Position numbers and translations under genes: made by a program. Under the pieces are notes generated by a model. It was not told the origin of the DNA, did not search any database, and saw nothing but the letters and a program-made list of their open reading frames with translations. A DNA stretch of 59,319 nt from an uncultured Eubacteriales bacterium. Lineage in GTDB: Bacteria; Bacillota; Clostridia; Oscillospirales; CAG-272. The stretch covers positions 1 through 59,319 of the forward strand of contig CAJLXA010000006.1 of assembly GCA_905210485.1 (NCBI GenBank), in the 5' to 3' direction. Positions 25,530 to 34,097 of this stretch are shown piece after piece. Each line of letters begins with the position of its first letter. Position 1 is the stretch's first letter.

Positions 25530-26489
25530 TTATGGTTTTTCGCGGTCGGAAGCCTCTGCCGAGCGCGGTTCAAAAATCGGTATCTGCGTAAACACCACAG
25601 TCAGAAAGATCAGGGCGCAACCGACATACTGCCGCGCGGACAGGCTGTTGTTTTCCGGGTTCAGGATCATGGCGCCGATAAGCGAAAACACGTTCTCAAG
25701 ACTCATAATCAGCCCGGCCACAACAGGGCTTGTCATTCTTTGCTGGCCGAGAATCTGCAGCGTGTACGCGACGCCGCTCGAAAGAATACCGAGGAACAGA
25801 AGAGGAAAGATCGCCGGGCGTATCGCCTCCGCCGAGGGAGAACCGAAAATCAGCATAAAAGGACAGGAAACGGCCGTGCAGGTGAGGAACTGAACAAACG
25901 AGAAACGCAGTCCGTCGCACCCGGACGACAGCCTGTCGATTGCCACGATCTGAAGCGCGAACACCACGGCGCAGGCAAGAATCAAAAGATCGCCCGTTGC
26001 CGGCATGACCGCACCGCTGACCGAAATCAGATAGAATCCGAAAACGGCGACCACAACGCACAACCCCTTTTTAAGACCGATCTTTTTCCCGAACAAAAGA
26101 CCGATCAGCGGGACAAGCACCATATAGAGGGACGTAATAAAGCCGCCGAGACCTGCGCCCGTTTCCCCGATCCCCATTTGCTGAAGCAATGTGGCGAGGG
26201 CGAGAAAAGCGCCGCTGACGGCGCCGCCGATCCATTCTTTTTTACGAATATCCACGACAGGACGGCGGTTTATCACGGAGAAAAGGCGGCGTTTCTTCCC
26301 GCCGAGGCAATCGAAAAGCAGGATCACCGGAATCAGGAAAAGCGCGGCAATGGCACTGCGGAAAAAAAGGACGGAAAAAGGGTCCACATATTTCGCGGCC
26401 ATTTCCTGCATGGAAAACGCAAGTCCCCAGATGACCGCCGTTAAAAGCAGTAAAAGACTGCCGAGCGCATTATTTTTCTTCACGTGCAT
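25530..26489 (-). CDS. EamA/DMT superfamily transporter (RhaT/RarD-like)
   Basis: 319 residues with ten predicted membrane helices in two EamA repeats: the first begins LLLLLTAVIWGLAFSMQ, the second begins near residue 165 (GDLLILACAVVFALQIV). These exporters or importers move metabolites such as amino acids or sugars; the substrate cannot be told here. The start lies 17 bases after the stop of the MATE gene, with GGAAG as ribosome site, so the two transporters form one operon. Confidence 0.85.
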   Translation of the reverse strand: MHVKKNNALGSLLLLLTAVIWGLAFSMQEMAAKYVDPFSVLFFRSAIAALFLIPVILLFDCLGGKKRRLFSVINRRPVVDIRKKEWIGGAVSGAFLALATLLQQMGIGETGAGLGGFITSLYMVLVPLIGLLFGKKIGLKKGLCVVVAVFGFYLISVSGAVMPATGDLLILACAVVFALQIVAIDRLSSGCDGLRFSFVQFLTCTAVSCPFMLIFGSPSAEAIRPAIFPLLFLGILSSGVAYTLQILGQQRMTSPVVAGLIMSLENVFSLIGAMILNPENNSLSARQYVGCALIFLTVVFTQIPIFEPRSAEASDREKP

Positions 26490-26506
26490 AGGTAATCTTC
26501 CAGAAT

Positions 26507-27874
26507 TTATGACAAAGTAGGCGTTTCGCCCTTATTCTTCATCAATCGTTTCAGAATGACAAAGCAGGCGACAAGCTGAATGGCCGCCGTTACCGCCCAC
26601 GAAATGGGATAGGAAACATACAGCACGGCCAATGTGTGGAAACGGCGGAATATCGTGGCAATCCAGACGAGGCGGATACCGCATACCCCGGTGACGGACA
26701 TCACCATGGGAAGAAGCGTCTGCCCCATTCCGCGGCTGACGCCGACAACGGTATCCATAATACCGCACAGGAAATAGGTCGAAACCAGAATGGTAAGGCG
26801 GATAACGCCGAATTCCACCGATTCGGGCGAATTGGGCAGGTAAATACGAAGAAGCGGCCGCATGAAGATGAGCACGATACCGCCGAGAATCACGCTGATC
26901 ATCACGACGGTCAGGAGACACTGGAAAAGGATACGGCGGATACGTTCGGGCTTCCCTGCTCCGACGTTCTGGCCGACGGCCGTGACCGCGGTGGTATGCA
27001 TGGCATACATGGCGGTATAAATGAAGCCGTCGATATTGGAACCGCTGGTGTTTCCGGCAACGGCGAAAGTATCGAAGCCGTTAATGGCGGCCTGAATTAT
27101 CGTGTTGGAAATCGAAAAAACAACGCTCTGTATGCCGGCGGGAATACCGGTACGCAGAATATCGAGCAATTCCTTTCCGTGGAAACGCAACTTTGCGATC
27201 GACAGCCGGCAGGCGTCCCGCCGCAACAGAAGTTGCACGATAACGCAGGCGGCGGAAACCGTCTGTGCAATCACGGTGGCGATGGCCACGCCGTCAACCG
27301 TCATATGGCAGACGATGACGAAGAACAGATTCAGGAAAACGTTGATTATGCCGGATACCGCAAGATAGTAAAGCGGGCGCCGCGAATCGCCGGCCGAGCG
27401 GATAACGGCCGCGCCGTAATTGTACAGCAAAGTAGGAACAGAGCCGAGAAAATAAATGCGGAGATAGGTCGTCGCCATATCGAGAATATCGTCGGGCGTT
27501 TTCATCAGTTCCAGAAAGAACCGCGCGCCGAAAAATCCGATTGCCGTGACGGCAATCCCCGCCACGCAGGCAATGGCAATACTGGTATGTACCAGGCGGC
27601 GGATACGTTCCGTATTCCGCGCGCCGATGGCGATAGACACCGTAATGGCCGTACCGACCGAAAGGCCGATAAACATATTGGTGATAAGACTGATAAGCGA
27701 CGCCGTGGCACCCACGGCCGCAAGCGGCGCTTCTCCCGCAAAGCGGCCGATAACGATAATATCGGCGGCATTATACAGGCATTGCAGAATCCCCGCCAGT
27801 ATAAGCGGTCCGGCAAAAAGCAGAATCTTTGTAAAGGTTCTGCCGGTTGTCATATCAATTTCGCGACTTTTCAT
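26507..27874 (-). CDS. MATE family efflux transporter
   Basis: 455 residues, full length, with 12 expected helices in two homologous halves. The N-terminal pattern GPLILAGILQCLYNAADIIVIGRFAG and the second-half GIPAGIQSVVFSISN pattern are typical of MATE proteins, which expel cationic drugs or metabolites using an ion gradient. The start at 27874 sits behind GCGGAGGTATCGC; an upstream in-frame ATG at 28117 would cross the promoter and is rejected. The gene is first in the operon with the DMT transporter. Unlike the MATE gene at 4510, this one is intact. Confidence 0.9.
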   Translation of the reverse strand: MKSREIDMTTGRTFTKILLFAGPLILAGILQCLYNAADIIVIGRFAGEAPLAAVGATASLISLITNMFIGLSVGTAITVSIAIGARNTERIRRLVHTSIAIACVAGIAVTAIGFFGARFFLELMKTPDDILDMATTYLRIYFLGSVPTLLYNYGAAVIRSAGDSRRPLYYLAVSGIINVFLNLFFVIVCHMTVDGVAIATVIAQTVSAACVIVQLLLRRDACRLSIAKLRFHGKELLDILRTGIPAGIQSVVFSISNTIIQAAINGFDTFAVAGNTSGSNIDGFIYTAMYAMHTTAVTAVGQNVGAGKPERIRRILFQCLLTVVMISVILGGIVLIFMRPLLRIYLPNSPESVEFGVIRLTILVSTYFLCGIMDTVVGVSRGMGQTLLPMVMSVTGVCGIRLVWIATIFRRFHTLAVLYVSYPISWAVTAAIQLVACFVILKRLMKNKGETPTLS

Positions 27875-27943
27875 GCGATACCTCCGCACTGTGCCGTCAG
27901 ATACCGAAAATCCGACGTGTGATGACAAGAGTGTTACAGATGA

Positions 27944-27972
27944 ATCATAACACAGCCCCCAGAAAAAGTCAA
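27944..27972 (-). promoter_or_regulatory. Promoter of the MATE-DMT operon
   Basis: On the minus strand: TTGACT (27972-27967) and TATGAT (27949-27944), spacer 17, about 65 bases before the start codon. Confidence 0.82.
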
Positions 27973-28067
27973 GAGGTATTTCGCTTATAGCGAAGATCCG
28001 CCGGAAAAGTGCACCGCGCATAGAAAAAACGACAAACAGTAACGGGAAACAATAAACGGCGCGCCTT

Positions 28068-29486
28068 TCATTCCACCGTCTGAATACGGAGGAGATTGGT
28101 GTTTCCGGCCGCGGCAAGCGGAAGCCCCGCCGTCATGACCACGCGGTCGCCGACGGAAAGGTATCCGCTCTTTTTCACCGTTTCCATGGCGTGGGCAAAC
28201 AACGATTCGGTATCGCCGCGATAGGAAGAAAGCATCGGCACAACGCCCCATACCAACGCCAGACGGCGATAAGTGGTCTCTTCGGGCGTTACGGCCAGAA
28301 TGGTCTCCGACGGCCGGTATTTGGCAAGAAGCCGTGCGGCCTCTCCCGTCTTCGTCAGGGCGACGAGCGCGGCGGCATGAATATCGCGGGCGGCGCGGGT
28401 CGCCGCGTCGCAGACCGCATTGGTCACATCGCTCGGCCGTTCGTCATACACGATCTTGCGGTTCTGCGCCATGGCCATATCGGCCTCGGCGGCTTCGGCA
28501 ATATCGGCCATTGTGCGGACGACAAGCGCCGGGTGCGCCCCCATGGCGGTCTCCCCCGAAAGCATCACGGCAGAAGTGCCGTCGAACACGGCGTTGGCAA
28601 CGTCCGTGATCTCCGCACGGGTCGGCGTACTGTCATGAATCATGGATTCCAGCATCTGCGTGGCCGTAATGACCGTTTTCCCCGCCTCATAACATTTGCG
28701 GATAAACGTTTTCTGAATACCGGGCAAACGGGTGAAAGGAATTTCCACGCCCATGTCGCCCCGCGCCACCATCACCGCGTCCGTGGCGGCAAGAATGGCG
28801 TCAAAGTTGTCGATGCCCTCGCTGTTTTCGATCTTGGCAATGATGCCGACGTCGGGCGCGCCGTTTTCGGCGAGAAACCGCCGCAACGTCAGAATGTCAT
28901 CGGCACTGCGCACAAACGACGCGGCCACGTAGTCGATTCCTTCCTTGATACCGAGAATCAGATCGGCGCGATCCTTTTCGGAGAGAAACGGCAGTGACAG
29001 CGGCGTGTGCGGTACCGATACGCTCTTGTGCGACGGGAGAATACCGTCGGTATCCGTACGGCACACGATCTCCGTATCTTTCACGTTTAGAACGGTAAAG
29101 GCCATTTTGCCGTCGTCCAATAAAAGGCGCGCCCCCACCTTGATCTCTGCCGGCAGATCGGGATCGTCTATATACACGCCATCCGCATTGCCGACGCGCG
29201 GCCGTGTGGAGAACACAAACGTTTCCCCCGCATGAAGAGCAACGCCGCCGTTTTCCATATCGCCGATACGGATTTCGGGACCGCGCGTGTCCATCATGAT
29301 GGCAACGGGAATTCCGAGTCGCGCCGCGGCGCGGCGCACCGCGTCAATTCCCTTTTTATGCAACGGAAAATCGCCGTGCGAAAGATTCAGGCGCGCGACA
29401 TTCATGCCGTTCTGCATCATGGAGTAAAGTGTTTCTTCGTCGCGGCAGGCGGGTCCCAGCGTGGCGATGATTTTTGTTTTACGCAT
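28068..29486 (-). CDS. pyk: Pyruvate kinase
   Basis: 472 residues, the short form without the C-terminal PEP-utiliser-like domain found in many Bacillota enzymes. It makes pyruvate and ATP from phosphoenolpyruvate. The motifs are in order: TKIIATLGPA at the start, NLSHG, MDTRGPEIR, the catalytic IAKIEN lysine-glutamate, VARGDMGVEIP and the ATQMLESM helix. The Glu of GPEIR is the residue linked to potassium dependence in this family (Lys marks potassium-independent enzymes). The start follows AAGGAGAAATT. It is monocistronic. Confidence 0.96.
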   Translation of the reverse strand: MRKTKIIATLGPACRDEETLYSMMQNGMNVARLNLSHGDFPLHKKGIDAVRRAAARLGIPVAIMMDTRGPEIRIGDMENGGVALHAGETFVFSTRPRVGNADGVYIDDPDLPAEIKVGARLLLDDGKMAFTVLNVKDTEIVCRTDTDGILPSHKSVSVPHTPLSLPFLSEKDRADLILGIKEGIDYVAASFVRSADDILTLRRFLAENGAPDVGIIAKIENSEGIDNFDAILAATDAVMVARGDMGVEIPFTRLPGIQKTFIRKCYEAGKTVITATQMLESMIHDSTPTRAEITDVANAVFDGTSAVMLSGETAMGAHPALVVRTMADIAEAAEADMAMAQNRKIVYDERPSDVTNAVCDAATRAARDIHAAALVALTKTGEAARLLAKYRPSETILAVTPEETTYRRLALVWGVVPMLSSYRGDTESLFAHAMETVKKSGYLSVGDRVVMTAGLPLAAAGNTNLLRIQTVE

Positions 29487-29514
29487 AATTTCTCCTTATA
29501 CGGAATTTTTTCAT

Positions 29515-29543
29515 AGTATAACCTGGAAGAAGAAAAATAAAAG
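29515..29543 (-). promoter_or_regulatory. Probable pyk promoter
   Basis: TATACT on the minus strand (29520-29515), about 28 bases before the start codon. The -35 position (29543-29538) reads CTTTTA, far from consensus, so this is tentative. Confidence 0.45.
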
Positions 29544-29665
29544 CAAAAAACAAAAAGCGGCCGTCAGACCGCCGATATAAACGCGTTTGGGGCAATTTTT
29601 CCCCCGTATCCCACCGTTTCGTGAAAAGGCGGGAGAATGAAAAATATCACAGTTTTTCGTCATAT
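29544..29665. other. Intergenic region between pyk and the cysteine-peptidase promoter region
   Basis: A GCGG/CCGC hairpin lies near 29559-29574; read on the minus strand it is followed by a T-rich stretch. It sits upstream of the pyk promoter, so its role is unclear. Nothing else is recognised. Confidence 0.3.
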
Positions 29666-29736
29666 TTGACAAAAATCAGGATATTGACAAAAATCGGAAA
29701 AATGTCATTGACAAATTGTTCCATGTCTGCTATAGT
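29666..29736 (+). promoter_or_regulatory. Promoter of the cysteine peptidase with repeated TTGACA boxes
   Basis: TTGACA at 29708-29713 and TATAGT at 29731-29736 with spacer 17 form the promoter. Two upstream repeats, TTGACAAAAATCAGG at 29666-29680 and TTGACAAAAATCGG at 29684-29697, lie 18 and 24 bases apart from the next TTGACA. The core AAAAATCAGG occurs again at 29761-29770 in the leader. The copies may be an activator or repressor site. The leader is about 155 bases. Confidence 0.75.
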
Positions 29737-29898
29737 ATAGTTAAAGGGGGTACTCTACCTAAAAATCAGGCCAGAAAATTCATGATGATTCTGGGATGCA
29801 GCTAAAACCGTACACAAATACAAAAAATTGTATATCGTCTACAGTAATGTGCTTTCTGTCAAAACTCAATCAAGTTTTAAAAAAAGGAGAATTGAATT

Positions 29899-31107
29899 AT
29901 GAAGAAAACTATTTGTATGATAGCCGCGGTTATGTTGATGCTGACATTTCCCTTGCACACACTTGCTATGATTCCCAAACAGGATTTTGCCACAGTCGAC
30001 AGCAGATTGAATTCAGTCTTTGAATATCACCTTTCTACGATGGAAGATAGTGAGAATCTCAATATTGCAAAAATAAAGAGTGCAACCGATTTCATAGGTA
30101 ATGAGTATACTATTGTAGAATGTGAACCCACGGGGTATATGATCTACGATAACAGTAACGGAATTTTCACCGAGTATTCCTCTTCGGCGGAATCACCGTA
30201 TCTCGGAATCGCCGGAACGATTTTCTATTGCGGCCCTGCAAATTATTTTTCTTTGAATTCAACGGAAAGCAGAGTCGAGCATACGATTAAAGACAATGTT
30301 TACATTGCGCTTGAAGATATAGAGGATTATTCCGACGCCTGCATGGAGTATAAAGACGCTTATGACAGTATCTTTAACCCCATTGTTCTTGATTACATAG
30401 AAAACGGAAATCCCTCCAAGTCTTTTGCAGAAATTGCAATGCAAAATGCCGCTGTTTATTCCACCCGCTCTGCAACCGGTTGGCAAAAAATAACCCGAGC
30501 CGATTTCTTTGAAAATTTAACAGCGCCCGGGTATACCAACGGAGCAATCTGTGGTTATATCGCGTTGGGAATGATTTTGGCCTATAAGGATAAATTTAAA
30601 AACGACAGTATCATGGACGATCGGTTCTGGACAGATAGTTCCAAAACAGCACTTGTAGGTTACAGACGTGATTCAAATGGTAAGATTGTTGTTGATGCTA
30701 ATAATAATCCTATCCGGGATTCCATTGGCTATTACCTGTTTGACAATTTTGCCGATGGTGATAATAGAGTTACCTCTATTGGAATAGGAAATGTGGGGAA
30801 GAAATATTTTATCCAAAGAAACGCAGAAATCGGTACCAATTTCCAATATTCATACTTGTCAAGAACCATTCCTTTTTTCACCCGTTCCGTTATAACAAAA
30901 GCATTGGATAATAATCAGCCTGTTATCCTGTGCGGATTATTTACCAACCCCAGTGGCGGTGACGATGTAGAGCATTGTGTAGTTGCTTACGCTTATCGCA
31001 ATGGCAGTAACGGTCTGGAATATAAGGTGAACTTCGGATGGAATAATAGAAGCGAAGTTATTTTGAATGGCGTCATTGCAAGTATTTACGTTCTTTATAC
31101 AGAGTGA
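29899..31107 (+). CDS. Secreted papain-like cysteine peptidase
   Basis: 402 residues. A signal peptide (MKKTICMIAAVMLMLTFPLH, cleavage near LAM) is followed by a propeptide-like region to about 195 and a catalytic domain. The likely nucleophile is C218 in NGAICGYIALG, the histidine H359 in DVEHCVVAYAY and the Asn N378 or N382 in NFGWNN, the order seen in C39/C10-like papain-fold enzymes. The start follows AAAGGAGAATTGAATT. The gene is visibly more AT-rich than its neighbours and uses A/T-ending codons freely, which suggests acquisition. A small membrane protein follows 34 bases later in the same transcript. Confidence 0.78.
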   Translation: MKKTICMIAAVMLMLTFPLHTLAMIPKQDFATVDSRLNSVFEYHLSTMEDSENLNIAKIKSATDFIGNEYTIVECEPTGYMIYDNSNGIFTEYSSSAESPYLGIAGTIFYCGPANYFSLNSTESRVEHTIKDNVYIALEDIEDYSDACMEYKDAYDSIFNPIVLDYIENGNPSKSFAEIAMQNAAVYSTRSATGWQKITRADFFENLTAPGYTNGAICGYIALGMILAYKDKFKNDSIMDDRFWTDSSKTALVGYRRDSNGKIVVDANNNPIRDSIGYYLFDNFADGDNRVTSIGIGNVGKKYFIQRNAEIGTNFQYSYLSRTIPFFTRSVITKALDNNQPVILCGLFTNPSGGDDVEHCVVAYAYRNGSNGLEYKVNFGWNNRSEVILNGVIASIYVLYTE

Positions 31108-31141
31108 TTAAAATCATATATTTTACAAAGGAGATCATACC

Positions 31142-31561
31142 ATGAGCAACACTATGAAAAAGAATTTCTTTATTTTATTGGCTCTCACATTTCTAACCGT
31201 TATTTTTGAGATCCTGCCTTTCGGCGTCAAAATGCATTTCGGCAATCCGGACGGCGATCCGTTTATTGAAACCTTTTCCTACTGGAGTTTCACTCCGTAT
31301 GGATATGCCGTGCTCTCGCAATTTCCGACCTCGATTCTGACAATCGCCATTTTCATCCTTGCCGCGGTAGGTTTTTTCATGGAAAAACGTACGCTTCTCT
31401 TAGTCTATGCCATTGTCAGCGCCGTTGCCGCCCTGCTCTCGTTTGTACCGTACTTCGACGGTAGTTTCACATGGGTCAGCTTTTTCATTTCGATCCTTCT
31501 GTGCGGCGCGACAGCCTACGGCTTCTACAGCTATAAAAAGTATAAAGAAGCCGAAGCGTAA
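31142..31561 (+). CDS. Four-helix membrane protein of unknown function
   Basis: 139 residues with four hydrophobic segments (about 8-30, 58-80, 85-105, 112-130) and a charged C-terminal tail (YKKYKEAEA). The start at 31142 is preceded by AAAGGAGATCATACC. I do not recognise the family. It follows the secreted peptidase closely and may be co-transcribed with it, although its base composition is closer to the rest of the window than to the peptidase. Confidence 0.75.
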   Translation: MSNTMKKNFFILLALTFLTVIFEILPFGVKMHFGNPDGDPFIETFSYWSFTPYGYAVLSQFPTSILTIAIFILAAVGFFMEKRTLLLVYAIVSAVAALLSFVPYFDGSFTWVSFFISILLCGATAYGFYSYKKYKEAEA

Positions 31562-31578
31562 TTTCTCCGTACATGAAA

Positions 31579-31650
31579 AGGGCGCTGTCCGCCAAAGGCG
31601 CGCCCTGAAAACAAAAGAAGCGAGGCAGAAATTTCTGCCTCGCTTTTCTT
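31579..31650 (+). terminator. Two hairpins ending the peptidase/membrane-protein transcript
   Basis: AGGGCGC (31579-31585) pairs with GCGCCCT (31600-31606). A perfect 28-base palindrome follows at 31618-31645 (AAGCGAGGCAGAAA and its complement), with TTCTT after it. The second is the stronger terminator. Confidence 0.82.
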
Positions 31651-31684
31651 GTATTATCACAAGTCTGAAGATAATATTGAAATA

Positions 31685-31713
31685 GGAAGATCCGCCTGCA
31701 TGGCGGATCTTCC
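31685..31713 (-). terminator. Hairpin downstream of the fucU-like gene
   Basis: GGAAGATCCGCC pairs perfectly with GGCGGATCTTCC around TGCAT. It lies 20 bases past the minus-strand gene's stop. The T run on the minus strand is poor, so termination is inferred from position. Confidence 0.6.
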
Positions 31714-31732
31714 CCATTTTATCGACCCTGTT

Positions 31733-32179
31733 TTATGCTTTTACAACGCCTTTTTGCAGGATTACGTTGGCATAGACGGCCTTTTCGCCGGTGGCGATCA
31801 CCGCATAGCACTTCTTCGCCTCTTCATAGAAAGCAAAGCGTTCGATGTTGCCGACAGCGGCGGCGCCGCGGTCGTCATGTTTCGCAACAATTGCCTTGTA
31901 CTCATCCCAGATCGGCGTCGGCACTTTGCCGACATCGCAATCCATCAACTGCATGAGCGAGACGGGTTTTTCCACATAGGCGTCAAGCGGGAAAACGGTC
32001 AAAATCGCGTCGAGCAGAGCGGGAATGTCCTGTCCGTCATAACGGATCACGATGGCGTTCTTACCCATTGTTTCGGCGGGAAAGTTACCGTCACCGATCA
32101 CGATACGGTCGGAGTGACCCATTTCGCAAAGCACTTTCAGAAGTTCGGGGGAAAGAAGCGGCGGAATACCTTTTAACAT
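31733..32179 (-). CDS. fucU: RbsD/FucU family sugar mutarotase
   Basis: 148 residues. The N-terminal MLKGIPPLLSPELLKVLCEM, the MGHSDRIVIGDGNFPAE motif with the family's catalytic-region His, and the late IATGEKAVYANVILQKG pattern place it in RbsD/FucU. FucU-type members interconvert alpha and beta L-fucose; RbsD-type members act on ribose. The length fits FucU better. The start follows AAGGAGAACTCT. It is divergent from uxaC across a 478-base regulatory region; no other fucose or ribose gene is in the window. Confidence 0.85.
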   Translation of the reverse strand: MLKGIPPLLSPELLKVLCEMGHSDRIVIGDGNFPAETMGKNAIVIRYDGQDIPALLDAILTVFPLDAYVEKPVSLMQLMDCDVGKVPTPIWDEYKAIVAKHDDRGAAAVGNIERFAFYEEAKKCYAVIATGEKAVYANVILQKGVVKA

Positions 32180-32242
32180 AGCAGAGTTCTCCTTACGATA
32201 ATTATAACGTCCGCTTTATCGCGGACGAATTTTCCTTATTAT

Positions 32243-32254
32243 TGTACCGTTACA
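32243..32254. promoter_or_regulatory. Palindromic operator-like site before fucU
   Basis: TGTACCGTTACA at 32243-32254 is a near-palindrome with the TGTA...TACA ends of LacI-family operators. It overlaps a possible fucU -10 box (TACAAT on the minus strand, 32246-32241). It resembles half of the cre at 32628-32641. Confidence 0.4.
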
Positions 32255-32346
32255 CGGCCTCAAAACAGATTTTTGCTCTTGCTCGCACAATTTTATTTGC
32301 TTCACCGCAAATAGCAGCGACACGTTGAAAAAATCGTGAAAAAGTT

Positions 32347-32513
32347 CTTACAAGCAAATTTATTTTCTTGTATTATAACATGAAACGAGACAAAATGAAA
32401 TCTTGTCAGCAACTCTCGTTGCCGGGCGTTTTGTCTTCGCCAAACCGCCGTTTCCGTTGAAATACTGCGCTCGAAAACCCTTGCAAGCAAGTTTTCTCGC
32501 TTGTATTATAGCA
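32347..32513 (+). repeat. Duplicated 34-base promoter-operator unit upstream of uxaC
   Basis: The 34-base stretches at 32347-32380 and 32480-32513 are 27/34 identical. Each carries a -35 (TTACAA, TTGCAA), a 17-base spacer and TATTAT as -10. In the second copy the spacer holds the inverted repeat CAAGC-N10-GCTTG; in the first it is CAAGC-N10-TCTTG. They read toward uxaC. Placement of the inverted repeat between the hexamers suits a repressor. The bases between the copies show no gene. Confidence 0.6.
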
Positions 32514-32583
32514 CCTTTTACCGCGGATTGCAACGATAATTTTCATATTCGCCGCGATTTTTTCGGAAATTATAAAGAAGTGC

Positions 32584-32612
32584 TTGAAAATTCCCTGTTT
32601 TTTTAGTATAAT
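32584..32612 (+). promoter_or_regulatory. Proximal uxaC promoter
   Basis: TTGAAA at 32584-32589 and TATAAT at 32607-32612, spacer 17, about 45 bases before the start codon. Confidence 0.85.
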
Positions 32613-32627
32613 AGGAATATCACAATA

Positions 32628-32641
32628 TGTAAGCGGTTACA
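32628..32641 (+). promoter_or_regulatory. Catabolite-responsive element (cre) before uxaC
   Basis: TGTAAGCGGTTACA matches the CcpA cre consensus TGWAANCGNTNWCA at every position. It lies about 10 bases past the predicted start of transcription, where bound CcpA would block expression when glucose is present. Confidence 0.8.
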
Positions 32642-32657
32642 CAAAAGGAGAAAAGCC

Positions 32658-34025
32658 ATGCCACTGATTAACGATACGTTCATGCTGACCTCTGCCGTAG
32701 GACGGCGACTCTATGAAGAATACGCGAAGGATCTGCCGATTATCGACTATCACTGCCATCTGTCCCCCGAGATGATCGCGTGCGACAGTCGCTTTGACAA
32801 CGCATACGCGCTCTTCCTCGGCGGCGATCATTACAAATGGCGCCAGATGCGCACAAACGGAATCGACGAAGCCTACATCACCGGTGACAAGCCGGATCAT
32901 GAGAAATGGAGAATGTGGGCAAAGACCCTGCCGTTTCTGATCGGGAATCCGCTTTTTCATTGGACGCAACTGGAATTGAAACGGTATTTTGACATTGACG
33001 ACATTCTGACGGAGAAAAACGCGGACGAGATATACGCCCGCATAAACGAATGTCTGAAAAACCCCGAATTTTCGGCAAGATCCCTGATCCGCCGGAGCAA
33101 CGTCAAGGTCATCTGCACAACCGATGACCCGCTGTCCGACCTCGCGGCGCACAAGGTCATCCGGGCCGACAAATCTTTCACAACCAAGGTTCTCCCGACA
33201 TTCCGCCCGGACAAGGCGGTGGAGATCGGGAAAGACGGATTTTCAGACTATATTGAAAAAACGGGGGCGCGCGATTTTGACGGACTTTGCGCGTTTCTTT
33301 CGGAGCGCATTGCGTACTTTGCCGCGAACGGTTGCCGTCTCGCCGACCACGGCGTGGAACATGTACCGTACGCGGAGGGAGACGCGTCCCTCGTCTTCCA
33401 AAAAAAGATGCAGGGCGGCGTTCTGACGCGGAACGAAGAAGACATCTATAAGACCGCGGTCATGCTGCACTGCGCAAGAGAATACGCGCGGCACGACTTT
33501 GCCATGCAACTGCACATGGGTGCGCTCCGCAACAACAACACCCGTATGTTCCGCGCCCTCGGAGCGGACACCGGATTTGATTCGGTAGGCGACTACTGTC
33601 AGGCACAATCTCTGTCGCGGTTTCTCGACGCGCTTGACCGCGACGATCTTCTGCCGAAGACCATACTGTATACGCTGAATCCCAAAGACAACTATGTGCT
33701 CGGCACCATGATCGGCAATTTTCAGGGAACGCCCGCCGGCAAACTGCAATTCGGCGCCGGCTGGTGGTTCAACGACCAGAAAGACGGCATGGTGGCGCAG
33801 ATGACGGCGCTCGCCAATCTCGGCATGCTTTCCCGTTTTATCGGCATGCTGACCGACAGCCGCAGTTTCCTCTCCTATCCGCGGCATGAATATTTCCGCC
33901 GGATCTTCTGCAATCTCATCGGCACGTGGGTGGAAGACGGCGAATATCCCGACGACCGCGATCTCCTCCGCGGGATCGTAACGGGCGTATGCCTGAAAAA
34001 TGCCGAAGCCTATTTCGGTTTCTAA
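32658..34025 (+). CDS. uxaC: Glucuronate isomerase (uronate isomerase)
   Basis: 455 residues, the family's usual length. It converts D-glucuronate to D-fructuronate, or D-galacturonate to D-tagaturonate, in uronic acid breakdown. The N-terminal metal motif is DYHCHL, with H32 and H34; further landmarks are FHWTQLELKRYF, the QLHMGALRNNN strand and the GAGWWFNDQKDGM loop near the end. The start follows AAAGGAGAAAAGCC. It stands alone; no uxaA, uxaB or uxuA is in the window. Control by CcpA through the cre is likely. Confidence 0.96.
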   Translation: MPLINDTFMLTSAVGRRLYEEYAKDLPIIDYHCHLSPEMIACDSRFDNAYALFLGGDHYKWRQMRTNGIDEAYITGDKPDHEKWRMWAKTLPFLIGNPLFHWTQLELKRYFDIDDILTEKNADEIYARINECLKNPEFSARSLIRRSNVKVICTTDDPLSDLAAHKVIRADKSFTTKVLPTFRPDKAVEIGKDGFSDYIEKTGARDFDGLCAFLSERIAYFAANGCRLADHGVEHVPYAEGDASLVFQKKMQGGVLTRNEEDIYKTAVMLHCAREYARHDFAMQLHMGALRNNNTRMFRALGADTGFDSVGDYCQAQSLSRFLDALDRDDLLPKTILYTLNPKDNYVLGTMIGNFQGTPAGKLQFGAGWWFNDQKDGMVAQMTALANLGMLSRFIGMLTDSRSFLSYPRHEYFRRIFCNLIGTWVEDGEYPDDRDLLRGIVTGVCLKNAEAYFGF

Positions 34026-34030
34026 AAACA

Positions 34031-34066
34031 GAAAGAGGCGGAGCCATGCGGCTCCGCCTCTTTCTT
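34031..34066. terminator. Terminator of uxaC
   Basis: A perfect 15-bp stem (GAAAGAGGCGGAGCC at 34031-34045, complement at 34050-34064) around ATGC, ending TTTCTT. It lies between convergent genes and may serve both. Confidence 0.9.
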
Positions 34067-34097
34067 CGCGGCCGGTACGTTTTCCGTACCGCCTTTA

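Noticed and set aside
26636..27922. A 428-codon plus-strand frame opposite the MATE gene
   Set aside because: It is a shadow of the minus-strand transporter, with charged low-complexity translation and no ribosome site.
32243..32254. A second full cre site before fucU
   Set aside because: TGTACCGTTACA is two bases short of the 14-base cre and lacks the right centre, so it is listed only as operator-like.
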